From contig JARZZO010000004.1 in NCBI GenBank assembly GCA_030544215.1, positions 15,054,501 to 15,118,500 of the forward strand: DNA of 64,000 nucleotides, read 5' to 3'. The stretch is from Zantedeschia hybrid cultivar (Eukaryota; Streptophyta; Magnoliopsida; Alismatales; Araceae). Below the pieces are notes generated by a model that did not search any database, was not told the DNA's origin, and was given only the letters and a program-made list of their open reading frames with translations. A program made the translations under genes and the position numbers. Positions 59,557-64,000 of this stretch are shown here, piece after piece. Each line of letters begins with the position of its first letter. Position 1 is the stretch's first letter.

Positions 59557-59795
59557 GTTTTTTTTTTTTTTTTTGAAACATAGCACAGTGACTAAGGACT
59601 CTAACTAACTACCCTAAGGACTTGGGATCGAACTCTAGCCCTTCCCACACACCCCAAACCTCCTTCCAATAAACGCCTGAAATAGACGGATTCCACGAAG
59701 AGAGGGAGGACGCAGCGCGAGTTGAACTTGCGTCGCACGCCCCTGCGCAAAACGCCGGGGATGCCCACCACTACGCCGAAGGCATAAGGGCGAGA
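59557..59795 (-). mobile_element. SINE-like retroposon, 239 bp
   Basis: A 9-bp duplication CTCCATTTA (59548-59556, 59796-59804) flanks a unit ending in about 18 A on the minus strand. It contains AGTTCGATCCC, a B-box-like word (minus, about 59626-59637), but far from the 5' end for a classic tRNA SINE. The 66-codon ORF inside is not supported. Confidence 0.65.
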
Positions 59796-60119
59796 CTCCA
59801 TTTAATTTGACTTATCTGGTGGAGGAGTAATTGATAATCCAAAAATCTTCCAAAAACTCATCGATCCTTGCTTTTGAAAAAGCTACTAATGATTACTTCA
59901 TTTTGATGTCAATCATTATGAAAGTAAAAGTCATACCTTATTATGAAGAATTATTGAATCCATCACTCAATCACTAAGGCATTCTATGGTTATTCTTGAA
60001 TCATCAATGACTAGAGCATGTCTAATTATGAATCATCAATGTATACATAAATATATGGAGTAACGGAGAATAACTACGCTAGCAATCTAAGATACGTAAG
60101 TGCATCGTAGTAAATGTGG

Positions 60120-61450
60120 ATACATTTCTTATTATTGTTTTGAGATTGAAAAGGAAACTCTTTTATGTCTTCCCATGGATGATGAAGAGTCAAAATCCGT
60201 TAAAGATGGATTTACATTATCATATAGAAAGGAATGGGAGGCTGTCATACAAAATAAGATGGACTTTATGGTAAAAAATAAGACCTAGAAGTTAGTTGAT
60301 CTCCTGTCTGGATGCACTTATGGGCTTAAACAATCTTCTAGACAGTTGTACCTTAGATTCAATCAGACAATTATCTCATTTGCTTTCAAAATGATTGAAT
60401 AAGAGCACTGTGTTAGATTCCATTAAACAATTATCTCATTTGCTTTCAAAATGATTGAATGAGAGTACTGTGCATATATTTTAAAAATAGAGAATAAGAT
60501 CCTCATCCTATCCTTCTATGTTGATGACATGTTACTAGTTGGAAATAATATAGAGTTTGTTGATGTCACTAAGAGTGGGTGCTTTTTATCTTTGAGACAA
60601 AAGTCATGGGTTAAGCAAAATTACATGTTCGGAGTGAAAATTATGAGGAATGCTCTAAAAGACGTCTATGTTTGTCTCAAAGGACTTATATAAATAAAAT
60701 TCTTGAGTGCTTCCAAATGCATCGCTCTAAAACCATCGATACACTCATTGATCAAAGTTGTGGCTTAAGTACAAATCAATGCCCCCAGAATGATAAGGAA
60801 AATAATTGAATGTCTAAAGAGTCATATGCAGTTGCTATAAGGAGTCTAGTGCAAGTTATATTGTGTACTCGACCCGACATTTGTTACATAGTGAGATTAA
60901 TTAGTTGCAATCAAAGTAGTCCTATCTTTTCTCACTAGAGCAGCAAAGAGGATTTTCCGATATCTTTGTGCAATAGTGGACCTTGCCTTATGTTATAGTG
61001 GAAGTGACTTAAGACTAAAGAACCATAACGATACATATTGGGCCAATGATAAGCATGAGCAAACGTCCTTCTCTATTTATGTATTCATGTTAGGTGGTGG
61101 AGCTATTTCCTAATTCAATAAGGAGATGTGCAGTACTTTTATCCACGATGGATCATAATGTGTGACTTGTTTTGCTTTATTTCAAGAGGCAGTGTGGTTG
61201 AGGAATTTCCTACACTGACTAGCTATGATACTTTATCTATAAGAAGCTGTAGTGCATGCTTTACATTGATAGTACATTGGCCTTGTCTTATGCCAAGGAC
61301 GTCCGTTATCACTAAGCCTTGTCCTATGCCAATGATCCTAAATATCATGGCAGGACCAAACATATTGACGTCACGCGCTTAAATTTCTATATAAATGATA
61401 AAAGAGAAGCATAACTTGGGAGAGGCTACTTAATGATTGTCCTAGTGTGA
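60120..61450 (+). pseudogene. Ty1/copia reverse transcriptase / RNase H relic
   Basis: Fragments on + in several frames: K-N-K-T and L-V-D-L (integrase-RT linker region) at about 60250-60310; Y-G-L-K-Q-S-S-R-Q at about 60318; the RT active site Y-V-D-D-M-L-L-V-G at 60517 onward; later K-R-I-F-R-Y-L and an RNase H end with K-H-I-D-V-T near 61357. Many stops, and an internal deletion between the first two. A ~65-bp tandem duplication lies at about 60358-60480. No LTR was identified. Confidence 0.8.
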
Positions 61451-61559
61451 AATGTTAATCATTGGGCTAAGCCCAATAGAAGATGCTCATACTTGTTACG
61501 TGTTGTAACTCTTCGAGGGAGTTAGAGGAATGCTATTCCATTATACCACTTCTTTACTA

Positions 61560-62815
61560 CACTCACTAGTTGCAAGCGCGTGCAATGCACAACAAGTTAA
61601 CATACTTGAATAAAATAATATAATTAATATAAGTGAAGTTATTTTTTTACGCTTTTTGAAGGAATGAATAAAATAATTATAGAAGAATATATATTAAAAA
61701 ATATTAACATTTTTTTGCTATGAATATTAGGTTAGTTGTTTGGTAAACATTACAAGTTCAGAACCATTGTATCTAATTGAAATATAAAGTGAGAGAAAAA
61801 ACTAAAAAGTGAATTGAAAGTTATTATTATTATTATCTCATGAGATTATCCCCATAAATGTTGTGTCGAAATATAGATTGGGAGAAAAATGAAAGAGAGA
61901 ATGATCTCGTTAATAACGAAATTAGTTATTACTATCCCATGAAATTATCCTAATAATGATAATAAATATTAAAAATTATTATTATTATCTCAAAAGATTG
62001 GCTCAATATCAATAACAACAACAACAACAATAATAATAATAATATGAGTGAGAAAAGTGAGAGAGACTGGTCTCATTAATAATAATAATAATAAAATAAT
62101 ATCAAAATTAATTATTATTATCTCATGAGACTATCTCAATAATAATGATGATTATGATGATGATAATGATGTCAAAATTAGTTATTATTATCTCAAGAGA
62201 TTGCAACAAATAATAATAGGAGATAAAAAGATAAGAGATAAAAATATTAATATGGAGAAAGAAAAATATAAAAGAAGAGAAAAAAAGATAATATTAGTAA
62301 TAATAATGATAACAATAATAATAATATCAAAATTAGTTACCATTATCCCACGAGAATATCATTTTGATATATTTTTAATAATAATAATAATAACAATATC
62401 AAAATTAGTTATTATTAACCCATGAAATAATAATAATAATAGTGTTAAAATTAATTATTATTATACCAAGATATTACAACAACAACAATAATAATAATAT
62501 GAGACATAAAAATAGAAGACATAAATACTAATAGGGAGAGAGTAAAATATGAAAGAGGAGAAAGATAGATAATAATAATAATAATACTTAGGCAGAGAGA
62601 GAGAGAGAATTAATGAGAGAGAAGAAATTAATGAGAGAGAGGGAGAGAGAAAGAGAATTAATGAAAAAGAGGAGGAGAGAGAGAATTAATGAGAGAAAAT
62701 TAATAAAGAACATAGATATTAATAAAGAAGAAAGATAGAGAGAAAATTTAGACAGAGAAAATAAAGAATTCTGATGTTAATACGTAGCACCAAAAACTCT
62801 ATTTTATATATATAG
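61560..62815. repeat. AAT/ATT- and GA-rich tract, possible unclassified element
   Basis: Imperfect repeats of ATTAGTTATTATTATCTCAT with (AAT)n runs (61810-62580), followed by a GAGAGAGAATTAATGA-rich stretch (62590-62760). It is bounded by 'gcaagcgcgtgcaatgcac' on the left and 'attttatatatatagta' on the right, words often seen at ends of one abundant plant repeat type. No duplication found. Confidence 0.5.
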
Positions 62816-63619
62816 TATAAATTGGGAGCCGTTTAATCACTTAATCAAAGAAATCTTATTAATTGTATTAGTTGCACAAAAAATGATGTAACAAGAAAGT
62901 TTGCAACGAATTTGAGCGAGTGTTAAAAAATATAATATAATAGTATTGGCCGAGGCCAAAACTGACAACAACTCTTCTCCCCTCACTCTCTGGCTCACGC
63001 ACGCAACTAGAATACTCTTCTCCTCTTCCTCTCGTTGTACTTCTTCAAGAGAATCACCACCAACTCTGAGATTAGAAGTGTAAAATTAAAAGAAAAGATT
63101 TTGACAGTCTCTTCCTCAGGGACCTTGGAGACAGAAGAGCAATTCTTAAATATTCCATAGTATGGATTATTTTCATTTTGTTGTTCATCAGGTCGAGTAC
63201 CTCGTCAGGTTACATTTGAGTTGTACACATTAGATTAGATGTTAGGTCGAGTCAGATTCAAACAAGCGTTACTTCTTAATGAAGTAGATGAAGATTGACT
63301 CAAACATGGTCCAATCGGGCCTAAAAGGCTGCGAGTATTAAAAAAAACAAAAAAAAATCACATCCACACATGCAATGTTTGGTTCGGTCGCACTGCAGGC
63401 GGTCATGCTTGACTTTTCTGTCGCGTGTCGTAAAAGTGCGGTGGGCATTTTTATGCGTAAGCCAAATCATCTTCCCTCTTGGAAGACTTCGGCTTATAAG
63501 CTTTGCTCTCCACGATCCACCTGCATCCATAGATCTGATCCGTCCAGAGTCCGGCTGGAACGATCAGCGGCGGTTGTTAGGTGGCTTCCATAAGGAGCCA
63601 CCAATCGAACGCCCCAGAT
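62816..63619. other. Intergenic / upstream region of next gene
   Basis: No gene. TTATAAG at about 63494 could be a distant TATA-like element for the gene starting near 63700. Confidence 0.35.
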
Positions 63620-63978
63620 CTCGGGATCTCTAGGAATCCTCTAAGCACCACAGGTTTTGAGTCTTTTGACGGTTGAGGGCACGCGGGCGAAAGCGGTCGG
63701 TTTGGGTCTCCGTCGGCAGTGGGTCCCACCGCCCCCTCCCGCTCTCCACGGTGGGCTGCGTGCGCGCCGCGAAGAGATAGCAGAGAGGAGAGAGAAAATA
63801 CAATAAGAGAGAGAAAGGCCTCTCAAAACTACTGCTTCCCTCCCTTCTCTCTCTCCCGCTTTCCATTTCTGTTCTTGTTCTCCTTCTTGCGCCCGCCCAG
63901 ATCTCCTCCTCCTCCTCCTCCTCCTCCTCTACTTCTTCTACGTAGTGTTCGATCTGAAGAAGCAGAATACCTCGCGCG
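63620..63978 (+). promoter_or_regulatory. Probable promoter and 5' UTR exon of a gene cut by the window end
   Basis: GC rises sharply, followed by CT-rich leader sequence (63825-63960, including a run of CTC triplets) and a consensus donor CGCG|GTAAGA at 63979. This is the usual look of a plant 5' UTR exon followed by a leader intron. The ORFs on either strand here are low-complexity and not called coding. Confidence 0.5.
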
Positions 63979-64000
63979 GTAAGATCTCTCTCTCTCTCTC

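Noticed and set aside
63719..63982. 87-codon ORF at the right end as a protein start
   Set aside because: It runs through a consensus donor and encodes low-complexity R/E/P/L; better explained as 5' UTR.

Overview
The window is nuclear DNA from a flowering plant. Evidence: multi-exon genes with GT/GC..AG introns, an INDETERMINATE-domain (IDD) zinc-finger gene, an organellar-type RecA gene, and dense nested plant transposons. The very GC-rich third positions of the IDD zinc-finger exon suggest a monocot; that is inference. No species can be named from the sequence alone. All host genes seen read on the + strand.

Layout. (1) 1-3895: intronic repeats (a retrotransposon LTR end, a LINE scrap, a tandem TRIM) upstream of the first visible recA exon. 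(2) 3896-42875: the last four exons of a mitochondrial/plastid-type recA gene (3896-4068, 4530-4676, 40857-40994, 42489-42875). Earlier exons, including the Walker A exon, lie left of the window. The second and third visible exons are separated by a 36,180-bp intron (4677-40856) filled by nested elements. The first is a young 18.7-kb gag-only LTR element (5793-24509, minus orientation) with a 5.0-kb hAT transposon (12143-17153) inside it. The second is an older, internally deleted Sirevirus-like Ty1/copia element (26467-40707, minus) with a 4.0-kb hAT (30609-34607) inside it. A 191-bp hAT MITE lies between them. (3) 42876-50600: intergenic, with MITEs, a solo LTR (45135-46278), a long-TIR foldback element and a SINE-like insertion. 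(4) 50655-54140: a complete IDD transcription-factor gene, three exons and 472 residues, whose first intron appears to be GC-AG. (5) 54235-63600: LINE tail, several MITEs (one sharing TIRs with the 5-kb hAT), a SINE-like retroposon, a Ty1/copia reverse-transcriptase relic and an AAT/GA-rich tract. (6) 63620-64000: probable promoter and 5' UTR exon of another + strand gene, cut by the window end.

The most unusual object is the young gag-only LTR element. No pol is visible. The space is taken by long tandem arrays in which nearly every repeat unit is centred on a short hairpin. In one array three hairpins per unit have different stems but nearly the same loop. The element is bounded by 2.38-kb, nearly identical LTRs, a perfect 5-bp target duplication and a TGG-type primer-binding site, so it was mobile recently and must have borrowed polymerase functions. 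Boundaries of many elements were fixed by target-site duplications read directly from the sequence.
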